Source: Nemertoderma westbladi (taxonomy: Eukaryota > Xenacoelomorpha > Nemertodermatida > Nemertodermatidae). From it: a DNA stretch of 64,000 nt. Made by a program: the position numbers and the translations under genes. Every line of letters begins with the position of its first letter. The stretch's first letter is position 1. The stretch spans positions 17,422 to 81,421 of the forward strand of contig JAUCBJ010009124.1 in the NCBI GenBank assembly GCA_032718475.1, written 5' to 3'. Positions 62,941 through 64,000 of this stretch are shown piece by piece. The notes beneath the pieces are model-generated. The model was given only the letters and a program-made list of their open reading frames with translations, was not told the DNA's origin and did not search any database.

Positions 62941-63165
62941 GCACTACTACTACTACTACTAGGTCGAGCGAACTCGGACAGTGGAAATGAGATCCTTCCA
63001 GGCTTCCCGATTCTCCATAGTTGTCGCAATTTCGTTTCTCCCAAGTTCAGTATCCCTTTCAAGTTGATCTATATATGTTATGGCCGGTCGTCCACGACTA
63101 CGCTTTCCATGAGTTGGTTGCCAGAAAAGTAGATCTGGTATGACCTCGTCTGACCTCATGGGTGC
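62941..63165 (-). mobile_element. LINE 3' end with (TAG)n tail
   Basis: The minus-strand C-terminus reads DEVIPDLLFWQPTHGKRSRG, RPAITYIDQLERDTELGRNE and MENREAWKDLI. It is nearly identical to the end of the LINE at 40161. The 3' end is a short (TAG)n run (CTACTACTACTACTACTAG on + at about 62943-62961), the tail microsatellite. It is 5'-truncated. Confidence 0.85.
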
Positions 63166-64000
63166 GCCTCGGAGTCATCAGAGAGGAGCCCAGAAGGACG
63201 CAAGCGTAGACAGGCCAAGGGAGCGGAGAAAGTAACACAACAACTCAATCGCCCAGCTGGTCGTTTATGTTTACTGGAAAGAGACCGAAAACTGTCCGGA
63301 AACTATGGAAGGCAAGATACTCTTCCTACGACCTCTTCCCTAATCCGACAAATATCTAGGGACTCCATAACGTAATAACATATGGAGTGGGCGTGTGACT
63401 ATATTATTTTATCTATTTTATTATATTTTATATGTGAACATTATTATGTACTTTATTATAATCGTTTTTATTCAATTTTATTTAGTAGAAGGTTATTTTA
63501 GATTATTTAGTAGATTAGTGCAATATATTAGTGTTTATTACGTAATTACATATATATAATATATATAGTGTGACGGCGAGAAATAATTTTTCTCTTTCCT
63601 TACTGTCCGTATCATATTATAAATACGTGACTACAGTAAGATGAAATGTCTGTACTTATTAAAGTACAATAAAGCCACTACTATATTCAAGTATTATTGG
63701 TAGGCAGAGTATTAGGAATGCAAAGTTCAGATCCTCGTGTCTCGGCTAGTAGTAGGAGAAGCATAGTTCTCGGCTAACTCCTCCCTAGCCTGGGCTACGG
63801 GCCACATCTCGGAGGCAATTAAAAAATGCCAAATTCCGGTGCTAAATCGAGGTGTTTAATGACCATCTGTCACCATCAATATTGATTCGCGTCGTTGCCT
63901 TCAACCAATCGCTGCCTATCACCTACGCGTAGCCTAACCTCGCGATGCCTGCCTTACTCCTACAGCTGTTACCACCCGCGCGTATTGGTTCGTGTCGTTG
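63166..64000. other. Unassigned sequence, possible LTR-retroelement remnant
   Basis: The + frame 63165-63375 is open (…RLCLLERDRKLSGNYGRQD…ISRDSIT) without a recognised family. A purine stretch (GGAGTGGGCG) is followed by TGTGACTATA, and further on come TATAAATACG and AATAAAGCC. This order would suit a 3' LTR but no terminal pair is seen. At the very end ATTGATTCGCGTCGTTG (63881) recurs 103 bp later as ATTGGTTCGTGTCGTTG, maybe the start of another array. Confidence 0.35.

Noticed and set aside
63165-63375. Plus-strand open frame (…CLLERDRKLSGNYGRQD…)
   Set aside because: No recognised domain, start or splice context; possibly retroelement debris.

Overview
The window is animal (metazoan, almost certainly invertebrate) nuclear DNA. 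It has GT-AG introns, two recognisable animal receptor/channel genes, non-LTR retrotransposon debris, tRNA-derived SINEs, small inverted-repeat transposons and six large tandem arrays. One SINE family carries a central block ending GAGTACCAGTT that recalls SINEs of cephalopods and other lophotrochozoans. That is a memory-based hint, not a proven placement.

Genes. (1) On the + strand, 4760-4828 is the last coding exon of a LAR-type receptor protein tyrosine phosphatase (end of the D2 domain), with a poly(A) signal at 4911. (2) On the - strand, 17 exons between 62588 and 12129 form a polycystin-1-like (PKD1-like) membrane protein: end of the PLAT domain, RVQRLTCC-type segment, membrane helices, the extracellular polycystin (TOP) domain, the six-helix PKD channel core, a basic/helical C-terminal tail, a stop and a poly(A) signal near 11950. 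Every intron is GT-AG and every exon joins the next in phase, giving about 940 residues. The 5' part of this gene lies beyond position 64000. The two genes are convergent.

Layout. 1-4674: 20-bp array in the last phosphatase intron. 4760-4828: phosphatase exon. 4829-6265: AT-rich spacer. 6266-11543: 63-bp array between the convergent genes. 12129-12791: last two polycystin exons. 13030-17974: 43-bp array in a polycystin intron. 18280-21578: five polycystin exons, one inverted-repeat transposon and a SINE foldback. 21829-37394: 42-bp array of at least 368 units, broken by a 100-N gap at 28882-28981. 37537-37770: SINE. 38058-39866: two exons with a 22-bp array between them. 40161-42430: two LINE fragments. 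42488-55058: six exons separated by AT-rich sequence, (GACA)n, SINE, LINE and transposon remnants. 55184-60763: 42/38-bp array filling one intron. 60764-62588: two exons and a GC-rich LINE tail. 62589-64000: simple repeat, LINE tail and unassigned sequence.

The arrays cover about 36.6 kb (57%) of the window. Two have a visible origin. The 42/38-bp array is made from the junction of polycystin exon 2 with its 5' splice site. The giant 42-bp array is made from the B-box half of a tRNA-derived SINE whose 3' half is still attached at its right edge. The very long open frames over the arrays (up to 5213 codons) come from unit lengths divisible by three and are not genes.
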